Below are positions 35,740 to 47,207 of a stretch of 64,000 nt of DNA, piece after piece. Numbering within the stretch: position 1 is the first letter of the stretch; the number at the start of each line of letters is the position of its first letter. Both the position numbers and the translations under genes were made by a program. This DNA comes from Barrientosiimonas humi (GTDB lineage: Bacteria > Actinomycetota > Actinomycetes > Actinomycetales > Dermatophilaceae): contig NZ_VFOK01000001.1 in NCBI RefSeq assembly GCF_006716095.1, forward strand, positions 2,821,375 through 2,885,374. The letters run 5' to 3'. Under the pieces are notes generated by a model. That model ran no database searches and was not told where the DNA came from. It saw nothing but the letters and a program-made list of their open reading frames with translations.

Positions 35740-37212
35740 ATGACCGAAGGCGATGAGCTGCACGACGTCGTCGTCGTCGGCGCCGGGTTCGCGGGCATCG
35801 CGATGGGGGTGGCGCTGAAGGCGTCCGGGCGTGACTTCCTGATCCTCGAGAAGGCCGACGAGATCGGCGGCACCTGGCGCGAGAACCGCTACCCCGGCTG
35901 CGCGTGCGACGTGCCCGCGCACCTCTACTCGTTCTCGTTCGAGCCGAATCCCTACTGGTCCAAGACTTTTGCCGACGCCGACGAGATCCAGGACTACCTG
36001 CTCTACTGCGTCGAGAAGTACGCCCTCCGCCCCCACCTGCGCACCGACGCCACCGTGCAGCACGCGCGGTACGACGCCGCCACCGGCGTCTGGACCGTCA
36101 CCGTCGCGTCCGCCTGGGGCGAGCTGCGTCAGCTGCGGGCCAGGGCGCTGGTGCTCGGGGTCGGGGCGCTGCACGAGCCGGTCGTCCCCGACCTGCCCGG
36201 CCTGGAGACCTTCGAGGGCGAGCTGCGGCACACCGCGACCTGGGACCGCGGGCTCAGCGTGCAGGGGCGCCGCGTCGGCGTGATCGGCACCGGCTCCAGC
36301 GGCGTGCAGATCATTCCGCCGCTCGCCGAGGACGCCGCGCACCTCACCGTCTTCCAGCGCACCCCGGCGTGGGTGCTGCCCCGCGACAACACCGACTACT
36401 CCGAGGCAACCATCGACCGCTTCGAGCGGCACCCGATGGTCATGCGGGCCCACCGCACCCAGCTGCGGGCCACGCACGACGCCCGCGGCCGCGCGTTCAC
36501 CGACCACCCCGGCCTGCTCAGGGCGATGCAGCTGCGCGCCCGCCGCCACCTCGCCGCGGCCGTCTCCGACCCGACGCTGCGCGAGCGCCTCACCCCCGGA
36601 TACACGATGGGCTGCAAGCGCATCCTGCTGTCCGACGACTACTACCCCGCGATGGCCCGGCCCGACGTCACGCTGGCCACCGACGCCATCGAGCGCGTCG
36701 AGCCGCGGGCCGTCGTGACCGCCGACGGCACCCGGCACGAGGTCGACTTCCTCGTGCTGGCAACGGGTTTCGACCCGATCGGCTCCTACCGCTACCTCGG
36801 CGTGACGGGCCTCGACGGGCGGGTGCTCGGGCAGGAGTTCGCGCACGACGCGCAGACCTACCTCGGCGTGACCGTGCCGGCCTTCCCCAACCTGTTCGTA
36901 CTGCTCGGCCCGAACACCCTGCTCGGACACACCTCCGTGCTGCTGATGCTCGAGGCCCAGGTCGCGCTCACGATGCGGCTGCTCGACGAGCGCGACCGGC
37001 GCGGCGCCCGCGCGGTGCAGGTGCGCCCCGAGGTGGTGCCGGGCTTCATGGCCGAGATCGACCGCCGCAGCGAGGGTTCGGTGTGGGAGTCCGGCTGCCA
37101 CAGCTGGTATCTCGACGACGCCGGCCGCAACCGTACGCTCTGGCCCGGCTCGGTCCGGGAGTACGAGCGCCGCCTGACCCGCCCCGAGCTGGTCGACTAC
37201 ACCTTCGGCTGA
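35740..37212 (+). CDS. Flavin monooxygenase, Baeyer-Villiger type
   Basis: A 490-residue FAD/NADPH enzyme. The first Rossmann loop GAGFAGIAMG binds FAD; the Baeyer-Villiger fingerprint FEGELRHTATW (F-x-G-x3-H-x3-W) is exact; GTGSSGVQI binds NADPH; and ATGFDPIGSY is the family's later motif. Such enzymes insert oxygen next to ketones or oxidise related substrates. It begins 10 bp after the xthA stop, so it may be co-transcribed with that gene, although no functional link is known. Substrate unknown. Confidence 0.9.
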   Translation: MTEGDELHDVVVVGAGFAGIAMGVALKASGRDFLILEKADEIGGTWRENRYPGCACDVPAHLYSFSFEPNPYWSKTFADADEIQDYLLYCVEKYALRPHLRTDATVQHARYDAATGVWTVTVASAWGELRQLRARALVLGVGALHEPVVPDLPGLETFEGELRHTATWDRGLSVQGRRVGVIGTGSSGVQIIPPLAEDAAHLTVFQRTPAWVLPRDNTDYSEATIDRFERHPMVMRAHRTQLRATHDARGRAFTDHPGLLRAMQLRARRHLAAAVSDPTLRERLTPGYTMGCKRILLSDDYYPAMARPDVTLATDAIERVEPRAVVTADGTRHEVDFLVLATGFDPIGSYRYLGVTGLDGRVLGQEFAHDAQTYLGVTVPAFPNLFVLLGPNTLLGHTSVLLMLEAQVALTMRLLDERDRRGARAVQVRPEVVPGFMAEIDRRSEGSVWESGCHSWYLDDAGRNRTLWPGSVREYERRLTRPELVDYTFG

Positions 37213-37246
37213 CCAGGGGCGCCGCTCCCTCTCCGGGGGCGGCGGG

Positions 37247-38968
37247 TCAGTCGAGGGCGGTGTGGTGGGCGACGCGCTGGCGGCCCAGCAGCAGCGACGC
37301 GGCGGCCGCGACGAGCGCGGCGATCGCCGCCCCGAGGAACACCGTCTGCACCTGCACGACGCCGGCGTCCTTGACCTGCTGCACCGTGGGGTTCTCCAGC
37401 GCCTGGACGGTGGCGTAGAACCGGTTGAGCCCGATCGCGGTGAGCAGCCCGAGGCCGACGACCATCCCGACCATCCGCGAGACGACGACCAGCGCGGCGG
37501 CGATGCCGTGGGCGTCGGCGGGGGCGTCGTCGAGCGCGGCGTCGTTGATCGGGGCGATCGAGAGCCCGATGCCGAGGCCGACCGCGGCCAGCACCACCGT
37601 CGCCCAGACCTGCGCGAGCGAGCCGGGCCCCCACGTCGACATCACCAGCATGCCCACGCCGGCGAGCGCCAGCCCGGGAGCGGCGACCAGACCCGGTCCG
37701 ACCCGCCGCAGCAGCCAGCCGCCGGCCAGCGCACCGATCGGCACGGCGACCAGGAAGCGCACCAGGATCAGCGCCGCCTGCGTCTGGTCCTCGGTGACGG
37801 TCAGCCGCGCGAGGATCGGCACGTCGACGACGACGGCCACCAGCGCGACCCCGACCAGCGCCGAGGCGACCAGCGCGGGGCGCACCCGCCGCCGCACGAC
37901 GCCGCGCGCGATCAGCGGCTGCGCGGCCACACGGTGGCGCACCAGGTAGAGCCCGGCCGCGACGGCAGCCACCGGCAGCAGGGTCCAGCCGAGCGGGCCG
38001 ATCACCTGCTTCTCCGGGTCGGCGGAGGCGAACGTCAGCACCAGGCACCCCAGCGCGACCGTCACGAGCAGCGCGCCGACGAGGTCGATGCGCCGCAGCA
38101 CCGGCCAGACGAGCGGCGCGGCGAGCAGCACGGTCACCACCAGCGCGATGGCCCCCCACAGACCGATCTGGGTGAACAGGCGGGAGGTGTGGCCGGCGTA
38201 CGGCACGAACGGCTCGCCCAGCGTGATGTCCTGCGTCAGCCGCTCCGGCGCCCACAGGGCCAGCCCGAGCAGCAGCAGCGTCGCGACGCCCGCGACCGCC
38301 GTGGCGGCCTTCCACAGCCGCGGCCGCGGCAGGCGTACGCCCTCGCCGGACTCACCCGCGCCGGTGGGCTCGGCGTCGGCCGCGGAGCCGGGGTGCCCCG
38401 CCCCGCGACCCAGCACCAGCACCATCGCGCCGAGCACGATGCCCGCGATCGCGTTGAGCCAGAAGATCATTCGCCAGTCCCACACGGCCAGGACGGCCGC
38501 GCCGAGCAGCGGGCCGAGCACGCTGCCGATCTCCTGCACCGCTCCGACGACGCCGAGCGGCGTGCCGCGCTCGCCCGCCGGCCACAGCTGCGCCACGAGG
38601 GCCAGCGTGGCCGGCACGAGCCCGCCGCCGCCGATGCCCTGCAGCACCCGGCCGCCGACGAGCACGGACAGCTCGACCGCGAGCGCCGTCGCGGCGGAGC
38701 CGATGACGAAGATCGCGAGGCAGCCGAGCAGCACCCGCTGGCGCGACACCAGGTCGGAGAGCCGCCCGATCAGCGGCAGCACGGCGATGTAGCCGAGGAG
38801 GAAGCCGGAGATGATCGGCGTGGCCCGCTGCAGCGCGTCGATGCCGAGCCCGACGCCGGACATCATCTGCTCCAGCGCGAGCACGACGACATAGGTGTCG
38901 GCGGCCGCGAGGGCCACCGCCACCGACGCCGTGCCGAGCAGCGCCTTAGGCCGGGGGCTGGACGTCAA
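37247..38968 (-). CDS. Major facilitator transporter, P55-like (DHA2 family)
   Basis: A 573-residue MFS transporter with about 14 hydrophobic helices. Motif A reads GRLSDLVSRQRVLLG, and the motif C-like GAVQEIGSVLGPLLGAAV marks drug:H+ antiporters. It overlaps the LprG-like lipoprotein gene by 23 bp in the same direction, the same arrangement as the mycobacterial lprG-p55 operon (Rv1411c-Rv1410c), where the pair moves lipids to the outer envelope and affects drug tolerance. A TTG start at 38968 is assumed. Loss of a short N-terminus relative to other MFS proteins is possible if the true start is elsewhere. Confidence 0.87.
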   Translation of the reverse strand: MTSSPRPKALLGTASVAVALAAADTYVVVLALEQMMSGVGLGIDALQRATPIISGFLLGYIAVLPLIGRLSDLVSRQRVLLGCLAIFVIGSAATALAVELSVLVGGRVLQGIGGGGLVPATLALVAQLWPAGERGTPLGVVGAVQEIGSVLGPLLGAAVLAVWDWRMIFWLNAIAGIVLGAMVLVLGRGAGHPGSAADAEPTGAGESGEGVRLPRPRLWKAATAVAGVATLLLLGLALWAPERLTQDITLGEPFVPYAGHTSRLFTQIGLWGAIALVVTVLLAAPLVWPVLRRIDLVGALLVTVALGCLVLTFASADPEKQVIGPLGWTLLPVAAVAAGLYLVRHRVAAQPLIARGVVRRRVRPALVASALVGVALVAVVVDVPILARLTVTEDQTQAALILVRFLVAVPIGALAGGWLLRRVGPGLVAAPGLALAGVGMLVMSTWGPGSLAQVWATVVLAAVGLGIGLSIAPINDAALDDAPADAHGIAAALVVVSRMVGMVVGLGLLTAIGLNRFYATVQALENPTVQQVKDAGVVQVQTVFLGAAIAALVAAAASLLLGRQRVAHHTALD

Positions 38969-39677
38969 CCTTCTTGCCGTACTGGTCGAGGCGCAGGATG
39001 TAGCTAGAGGTCGCGTCGTTGTAGAACGCGCCGGTGATCTTGGCCACGCGCAGCTCGTTCTTGTCGGTCAGGAGGTACTCGACCTGGTAGACGCGGCTCG
39101 GGTCGCCGATGGTGAGCACACTGGTCACGTCGGCGCCGAGCAGCTGGCCGGTGATGGGCGTGACGACCTCACTGCCGTCGCGCCGCTCCTTGCCGAACGC
39201 GGCCTTGCGCGTCTTGGGCATCAGCGAGGACAGGCCCTTGTCGGGGGTGAACAGGGTGGCCGGGTTGGGCGCGCCGTAGGTCTTCGGGTCGATCTTGCGC
39301 ATGTCGGGCCAGATCGGCAGCTTGGCCCACACGTCGTCACCGATCGCGCGGATCGGCACGTTGGCCTCGACGCTGCCGACCTTCGCGGCGAAGGTGCCGC
39401 TGAAGTTGGGCTTGTTGCTGCCGTTGCCCTGGCCGCGCAGCAGTCCGCTGGCGTTCTGCGGGATGCCCTCCGAGGTCAGCGCGATGCGCATCCCCGACGT
39501 CTTGTCGACGACCGACTTGGCGGCGGCCAGCCGCGACATCGGCGTCGCGGAGCTGCTCTCGGACTTGTCCCCACCACCCCCGCGCGAGTCGGCGCCCGAG
39601 CTGCAGGCGGTGATCGAGGAGAGGCACAGCAGCGCGGCGGCACCGGCCACCGCGCGCCTCGAATGACGCATCGGCAT
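38946..39677 (-). CDS. lprG: LprG/LppX-family lipid-carrier lipoprotein
   Basis: A 243-residue lipoprotein. The signal ends at the lipobox SSITAC. The mature domain matches the LppX/LprAFG family, whose members hold acylated lipids in a beta-sheet pocket: SRLAAAKSVVDKTSGMRIAL, then NFSGTFAAKVGSVEANVPI, and VYQVEYLLTDKNEL toward the end. Together with the overlapping transporter gene downstream it forms the LprG-P55 unit, expected at the outer face of the membrane. Presence in a probable non-mycobacterium suggests the pair serves other envelope lipids too. Confidence 0.85.
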   Translation of the reverse strand: MPMRHSRRAVAGAAALLCLSSITACSSGADSRGGGGDKSESSSATPMSRLAAAKSVVDKTSGMRIALTSEGIPQNASGLLRGQGNGSNKPNFSGTFAAKVGSVEANVPIRAIGDDVWAKLPIWPDMRKIDPKTYGAPNPATLFTPDKGLSSLMPKTRKAAFGKERRDGSEVVTPITGQLLGADVTSVLTIGDPSRVYQVEYLLTDKNELRVAKITGAFYNDATSSYILRLDQYGKKVDVQPPA

Positions 39678-39768
39678 GAAGCGAACCTATCTGGACGGAC
39701 GGCGGGTCGCGGCTCGGACGTACCGGCGAGTCACTTCGGTTCCACCGACTGAGAAACGCACGCAGAAA

Positions 39769-39804
39769 GAGCGGCTGCCGTACGTCCTCGCACGGCAGCC
39801 GCTC
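39769..39804 (-). terminator. Intrinsic terminator of clpB
   Basis: A perfect 13-bp stem (GAGCGGCTGCCGT with its complement) and a 10-nt loop begin about 19 bp after the clpB stop. On the minus strand the stem is followed by TTTCTG, a short U-run. The most complete intrinsic terminator in the window. Confidence 0.85.
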
Positions 39805-39822
39805 CCCTCGCCCGGTCCGGGG

Positions 39823-42474
<2,652 letters not shown>

Positions 42475-42524
42475 GGGTGCTCCTGGGGTGATCGAGACGG
42501 GTTCACTTGGTCCAACGAGCCAAA

Positions 42525-42545
42525 GTTGAGTCTATTCCGCTCAAG
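42525..42545. promoter_or_regulatory. HAIR-like HspR operator of clpB
   Basis: On the minus strand, CTTGAGC-N7-ACTCAAC matches the HAIR consensus CTTGAGT-N7-ACTCAAG at 12 of 14 positions, about 50 bp upstream of the clpB start. HspR is encoded at 48252-48695. Confidence 0.8.
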
Positions 42546-42585
42546 GCTGACTTTTCTGCTGCCGCGGCCCTCGGCGGGAACGCGA

Positions 42586-42620
42586 AGGGCCCCCGGCGAC
42601 TCGCGTCACCGGAGGCCCCT
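42586..42620 (-). terminator. Possible terminator of the subtilase gene
   Basis: An imperfect hairpin (AGGGCCCCCGG with CCGGAGGCCCCT, one bulge and one mismatch) about 40 bp beyond the protease stop. It also lies between the clpB control region and the protease gene. Moderate support only. Confidence 0.4.
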
Positions 42621-42661
42621 CACGCTAGGCCCAAACCGGGCCCTCCGCAGGTCTCATCGAG

Positions 42662-45643
42662 CTACGGGTTCACGGTCACCAGGGTGCGCGCGGCCTCGGT
42701 CGACCCGTTGTTGAACGAGATGAGTCCGAGGTAGCGCTGCCCGGCGGTCAGCCCGCTCCAGCTCGCGGTCACCGTCACCGGCTGACCGATCTGGACCTGC
42801 TGCGAGGCCGGGGTGGCCGTGAGGTTGCCCGCCGGCGTCGAGCCCACGACGAAGCTGTGCAGCTTCACCGGGACGGTCGCGGGACCGGCGTAGTTGTCCA
42901 CGATGACGGTGTACGTCCCCGCGGGCGGGTTCTGCAGCGTCACCGCCTCCTCCGAGGTGCCGCCGCCGCTGGTGCCGACGGTCTGCCCGTTCCGCTGGAC
43001 GGTCAGGTCCAGGTCGGTGCCGGAGGTGTAGTCGCTGTCGAACGTCGCGAACCGCGCCACCTTGGTGCCGGCCGGGACGTTCACCGTGAACACCGCGTCG
43101 GTGGCCGTGGTGGCGTCCTTGGTCTGCACCGCGCTCGGCACGAGGCCGGCGGGAGCCGCGGTCATGGTGCCGGTGAACCCGGGCGTGACCTTGATCTCCT
43201 GCGAGCCGCTGGTGCCGGTGCCGGTGATCTCGGCCGGGGCCGAGGCCGCCACCGCGCGCACCGCGATCGGGCTGCGCACGGACTGGCCGCGGTTGCCCTC
43301 CCACGTCAGCGCACCGAACGACCACTGACCGAACGCCGCCGACGTGCGGGTCAGCGTCACCGTGAAGGTGCGTGACTGACCCGGCGGGACGGTGATCGAG
43401 CTCGGCGACACCGTCGCGGTGAAGCCGGCCGGCGCCTGCACCTTGGCGGTGTAGCGGGTGGCCTTCTTCTCCACGTTGGTGACCGTGCGGGTCACGGTCT
43501 GGCGACCGGCGAGGTCACCCACCGCGATGCTCGGGTAGTTCAGGTCGCTCGGGTCGGTGCTCCCGGCGGCCTCGCAGGTGCTGGCCTCGGTGACCAGCTG
43601 CAGCTGGCCGATGCCGCAGGCGTAGCGCAGCCAGTCGTTCCAGCCGGCGTCGTACACCAGGCCCGGGTTCATCGCCTGGGCAGGACGCACGTGGCCCGCG
43701 CCGTAGTCCAGCGGCGTCGCCGCGCGACCGGCCCGCTGGATCGGCTGACCGGTGTTGTCCAGCGTCGTCGCCGTGGTCATCAGCGCCGACTTGACCGCCG
43801 CCGGCGACCACGTCGGGTACTTCTGCATGACCAGCGCGGCGATGCCGGCGATGTGCGGCGTCGACATGGACGTGCCGGAGTAGGAGCCGAAGTTGTTGCC
43901 GTTGTTCCCCGGAGGGGCGACCGCCGCGATGACCGACGACCCCGGAGCGGTGATGTCGGGCTTGAGCAGGTCACCACCGCCGGCGAGCGCCGGACCGTAG
44001 GAGGAGAACCCGCTCATCTCCGGCGCGCGCACCGGCTTGGGGTCGACCGCCGAGATCGTGGCCGTCGCGCCGCTGGTCGCGGCGTAGGTCTTGATCGCGG
44101 CACCGCTGGTCGCGTCGACGTGGATCGACGGGACCGCGTGGTAGTCGGCGTCGAGCGACTGACCGGCGGCGGTGTTGGCCAGCACCATGCCGACGCCCCC
44201 GGCGTTCTTCACCGCGAGGCTCTTGTCGGTGCGGGCGTTGCCGCCGCGGTCGCAGATCACGATCTTGCCCTGGGCCTTGGCCGGGTCGAGCGCGGGCTGC
44301 ACGCCGTTGCCGGCGTTGCCGTCCGCGTCGCTCTGGCACAGCCGCGCCGCGTCGGCGGGCGCACCCGCCGCGGCGACCGATGCCGCGGTGACCAGCGGGG
44401 CCGGGCCCACGCCCGGGCCGACGCCGACACCGTCGTACGTCTGGCCGTTGCCGAGCGTGATCGTCTTCTTGGCGCCGCGGTCGTGCGTCGAGGAGGCGAC
44501 GGTCGTCGTCCACGGCGAGTTGTGCGCCACCGAGGAGGTGCCGACGGTGTCGCCGGAGTTGCCGGCCGAGGTCGCGACGAACACACCCGCGTCGGCGGCC
44601 GAGAGGAAGGCGAGCTCGTCGGGGGTGACGACGTACTCGCGCGAACCGGAGATGGAGTAGTTGATGACGTCGACGCCGTCGCCGACCGCGGTGTCGATGG
44701 CGGCCACCAGGTCGCTCGTCGAGCCGCTGGCGGAGCCGTCGGGCGTCGCCCACAGCGCCTTGTACGCGGCGATGCGGGCCTGCGGCGCCATGCCGCTCAT
44801 CGTGCCGACGTCGGTGCCGTCGATGGTGGCCTTCACGCCGTCGTTGCCGGCGGCGGTGCTGGCGGTGTGCGAGCCGTGGCCGTTGTAGTCGCGCGGCGAC
44901 TTGAACTCGAACGGGTAGACCGTCGCGTTGTCGGCGAAGTACTGCGCGCCGATCAGCTTGTTGTTGCACTTCACCGGGGTGCCGCTGGTGCCCGGCTCGC
45001 ACTTGCCCTTCCACTTGCTCGCGATGGTCGAGCGCTCGGTGGCGGACATCTCGGTCTCGGCGAACGCGGGGTTCTCGGGCCAGATGCCGGAGTCGATGAC
45101 GCCGACGATCATGCCCGCGCCGGCCTGGTTGGGGCCGCCGAACTGCTTCTGCCAGACGCCGGTGGAGCCGTCGAGCCCGAGGAACCGCGGGGTGCTGACG
45201 GTGTCGGCCTTGCGCTTCTCGTCCTTCCAGACGCGCAGCACGTTGGGCGACTTCTCCAGCGCGTTGACCTGGCTCGCGGTGAGGTTGGCGGTGAAGCCGT
45301 TGAAGGAGACGCTGTACTGGTGGGTCAGCGCCGAGGTCGGAGCACCGACCGAGCGCAGCACCTGCGTCTGCTTGCCCTTGAGGTACCTGCCGTACGCGAC
45401 GGCCGGCGCAGAGCTGCGCTGCACCTTCTTGCCGCGTGCGGGCTTGGTGGCGGCCAGCCCGGACTGACCGCCGGTGTAGCTGGCGATCGGGGCACCCGCG
45501 ACCTGGACGACGTATCGCGCCTTGGGGCCGGAGTCGGACGGGGCGCCGGAGGCGGACGGGGCGCCTCCTGCGAGCGGAGCGACGGCCAGCGCCGCACTCG
45601 CCGCGCCGACCACCACCGCTCTGCGCGTGACGTACACAGACAT
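42662..45643 (-). CDS. Secreted subtilisin-like serine protease (S8 family, with PA and Fn3-like domains)
   Basis: A 993-residue secreted protease. ATG at 45643 has GAGGAG 8 nt upstream, then a signal peptide ending near GAPSASG. An inhibitor-type propeptide follows (about 41-150), then the catalytic domain with Asp184 (VIDSG), His256 (NGHGSHT), Asn362 (SAGNSG) and Ser592 (GTSMSTPHIAG). A PA insert lies between about 400 and 530, and Fn3-like and pre-peptidase-like domains fill the C-terminus. The plan resembles Vpr/cucumisin-type subtilases. No membrane anchor is visible, so it is likely released. Probably a nutritional or processing protease. Confidence 0.94.
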   Translation of the reverse strand: MSVYVTRRAVVVGAASAALAVAPLAGGAPSASGAPSDSGPKARYVVQVAGAPIASYTGGQSGLAATKPARGKKVQRSSAPAVAYGRYLKGKQTQVLRSVGAPTSALTHQYSVSFNGFTANLTASQVNALEKSPNVLRVWKDEKRKADTVSTPRFLGLDGSTGVWQKQFGGPNQAGAGMIVGVIDSGIWPENPAFAETEMSATERSTIASKWKGKCEPGTSGTPVKCNNKLIGAQYFADNATVYPFEFKSPRDYNGHGSHTASTAAGNDGVKATIDGTDVGTMSGMAPQARIAAYKALWATPDGSASGSTSDLVAAIDTAVGDGVDVINYSISGSREYVVTPDELAFLSAADAGVFVATSAGNSGDTVGTSSVAHNSPWTTTVASSTHDRGAKKTITLGNGQTYDGVGVGPGVGPAPLVTAASVAAAGAPADAARLCQSDADGNAGNGVQPALDPAKAQGKIVICDRGGNARTDKSLAVKNAGGVGMVLANTAAGQSLDADYHAVPSIHVDATSGAAIKTYAATSGATATISAVDPKPVRAPEMSGFSSYGPALAGGGDLLKPDITAPGSSVIAAVAPPGNNGNNFGSYSGTSMSTPHIAGIAALVMQKYPTWSPAAVKSALMTTATTLDNTGQPIQRAGRAATPLDYGAGHVRPAQAMNPGLVYDAGWNDWLRYACGIGQLQLVTEASTCEAAGSTDPSDLNYPSIAVGDLAGRQTVTRTVTNVEKKATRYTAKVQAPAGFTATVSPSSITVPPGQSRTFTVTLTRTSAAFGQWSFGALTWEGNRGQSVRSPIAVRAVAASAPAEITGTGTSGSQEIKVTPGFTGTMTAAPAGLVPSAVQTKDATTATDAVFTVNVPAGTKVARFATFDSDYTSGTDLDLTVQRNGQTVGTSGGGTSEEAVTLQNPPAGTYTVIVDNYAGPATVPVKLHSFVVGSTPAGNLTATPASQQVQIGQPVTVTASWSGLTAGQRYLGLISFNNGSTEAARTLVTVNP

Positions 45644-45815
45644 GAACGAAACTCCTCGTGCAGGGAACGCCGCGCAAGAAGGTGTGCGGCGTGGGCACAA
45701 AGTAGGCGCAAATCAGCCACCGGCGGTGGCTACTCGTCAGTAGTTTCCGACCGTGTCGGACGTCCACCCCTGGGGGCACTTGTGGGGATCCCACCCTGCG
45801 GGTGAGGGTGGCCGC

Positions 45816-46280
45816 ATGAGCGACGACACCCAGATCACCGTGGAACGCACCATCGATGCGCCGGCCAGCGAGATCTTCGACGTGCTGAGCAACCCCAAGC
45901 GCCACCCCCAGCTCGACGGCTCCGGCTTCGTGCGCAGCGAGGACCAGGGCGACCGCATCCAGCAGGTCGGCGACGTCTTCCGGATGAACATGGAGGGCGA
46001 CCACATGGGCGGGGAGTACCAGACCGACAACACCGTCACCGGCTACGCCAAGGACAAGCTGCTCGCGTGGCAGACCGCCCCGGCCGACACCGACCCGCCC
46101 GGCTGGGAGTGGGTCTGGGAGCTGGAGCCGCAGGGCCCGGACAGCACGCTGGTGCGCCACACGTACGACTGGTCGAAGGTGACCGACACCGCTCTGCTGC
46201 AGAAGGTCGGTTTCCCGCTGGTCACCGAGGACCAGCTCGAGGACACCCTGGGCAAGCTCGCCGAGACGGTGTCGAGCTGA
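45816..46280 (+). CDS. SRPBCC (START-like) family protein
   Basis: A 154-residue protein of the polyketide cyclase/Bet v1-like SRPBCC fold: ITVERTIDAPASEIFDVLSNPKRHPQLDGSG at the start, a central MGGEYQTDNTVTGY strand, and a long C-terminal helix (LVTEDQLEDTLGKLAETV). These proteins hold hydrophobic ligands; this one has no assigned ligand. ATG at 45816 sits 8 nt after GAGGGTG. It starts divergently from the protease gene and is followed by a macrodomain gene after 2 nt. Confidence 0.85.
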   Translation: MSDDTQITVERTIDAPASEIFDVLSNPKRHPQLDGSGFVRSEDQGDRIQQVGDVFRMNMEGDHMGGEYQTDNTVTGYAKDKLLAWQTAPADTDPPGWEWVWELEPQGPDSTLVRHTYDWSKVTDTALLQKVGFPLVTEDQLEDTLGKLAETVSS

Positions 46281-46282
46281 CC

Positions 46283-46813
46283 ATGGCTCGTCTGGAGGCG
46301 GTGCAGGGCGACATCACGCGCGAGCGCGTCGATGCGATCGTCAACGCCGCCAACAGCTCGCTGCTCGGTGGCGGCGGCGTCGACGGCGCCATCCACCGGG
46401 CAGCGGGCCCGGCCCTGCTGCAGGAGTGCCGCGCCGTGCGCCGCGACCGGCTCCCCGACGGGCTGCCGGTCGGCGACGCCGTCGCCACCGGGGCGGGCGA
46501 TCTCCCCGCCCGCTGGGTGATCCACACCGTCGGCCCGAACCGCCGCGCGGGACAGACCGACCCGGCGCTGCTCGCCTCGGCCTACACCCGCTCGCTCGAG
46601 GTCGCCGACGAGGTGGGTGCGCGCACCGTCGCCTTCCCGGCGGTCAGCGCCGGCGTCTACGGCTGGGACCCGGGCGAGGTCGCCCGCATCGCGGTGGAGG
46701 CCACCCGCACGTCGCCGGTGACCGAGCGCCTCGAGCTCGTGCGGTTCGTGCTGTTCAGCGAGGACGTGCTCGAGGAGTTCCGTTCTGCCCTGGGCGATCT
46801 CGCCGATCAGTGA
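46283..46813 (+). CDS. Macrodomain protein (O-acetyl-ADP-ribose deacetylase type)
   Basis: A 176-residue macrodomain that binds or hydrolyses ADP-ribose derivatives. The catalytic loop is clear: IVNAANSSLLGGGGVDGAIH near residues 18-37, then IHTVGP and the second loop FPAVSAGVYGWD. This is the MacroD/YmdB pattern. ATG at 46283 lies 2 nt after the SRPBCC stop. Its last 7 bases overlap the convergent RraB-like gene. Likely substrates are O-acetyl-ADP-ribose or mono-ADP-ribosylated proteins. Confidence 0.93.
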   Translation: MARLEAVQGDITRERVDAIVNAANSSLLGGGGVDGAIHRAAGPALLQECRAVRRDRLPDGLPVGDAVATGAGDLPARWVIHTVGPNRRAGQTDPALLASAYTRSLEVADEVGARTVAFPAVSAGVYGWDPGEVARIAVEATRTSPVTERLELVRFVLFSEDVLEEFRSALGDLADQ

Positions 46814-47085
46814 CGGTCTGGTGAGACGTCCTCGTCGAGCCAGCCGTCGTGCTCCTCGGCGAGCGCTCCGAAGCGGGCCGCGAGCGCTCGCGCAGGCGCC
46901 CCCGTCGGGTCGTCGATGGTGTTGACCCCGACGTAGACCGCCCACTCGTGGTCCTCGGAGTCGTCCTCGCCGGAGAGCGCCTCGCGCACCACCCGCACCT
47001 CGGAGAACCCGTCGTCGTCGCGCAGGTCGTCGGCGACCGCCTCGGCGTCGTCGCGGCTCGGGAACACCAGCAGGAAGTCGACCAC
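46807..47085 (-). CDS. RraB-like small regulatory protein
   Basis: A 92-residue acidic protein resembling the RraB (regulator of RNase E activity B) domain: VVDFLLVFPSRDDAEAVADDL, then a central GEDDSEDHEWAVYVGVN strand and an ending LAEEHDGWLDEDV. In Proteobacteria RraB inhibits RNase E; whether that holds in actinobacteria is unknown. GTG at 47085 starts the conserved part; a longer frame from 47130 adds an unlikely leader. It ends inside the last codons of the macrodomain gene on the other strand. Confidence 0.65.
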   Translation of the reverse strand: MVDFLLVFPSRDDAEAVADDLRDDDGFSEVRVVREALSGEDDSEDHEWAVYVGVNTIDDPTGAPARALAARFGALAEEHDGWLDEDVSPDRH

Positions 47086-47207
47086 GCGACAAGGGTGCGA
47101 CCTGCCCACCGGCGCGTCAATCGACCACACCCGTGTCGCCCTCGATTCACCCGCCGTGCGCCTGGGGCTCGGCGCAGGTTTGCCCGGGCTGCCTACCCTG
47201 CCGCGCG

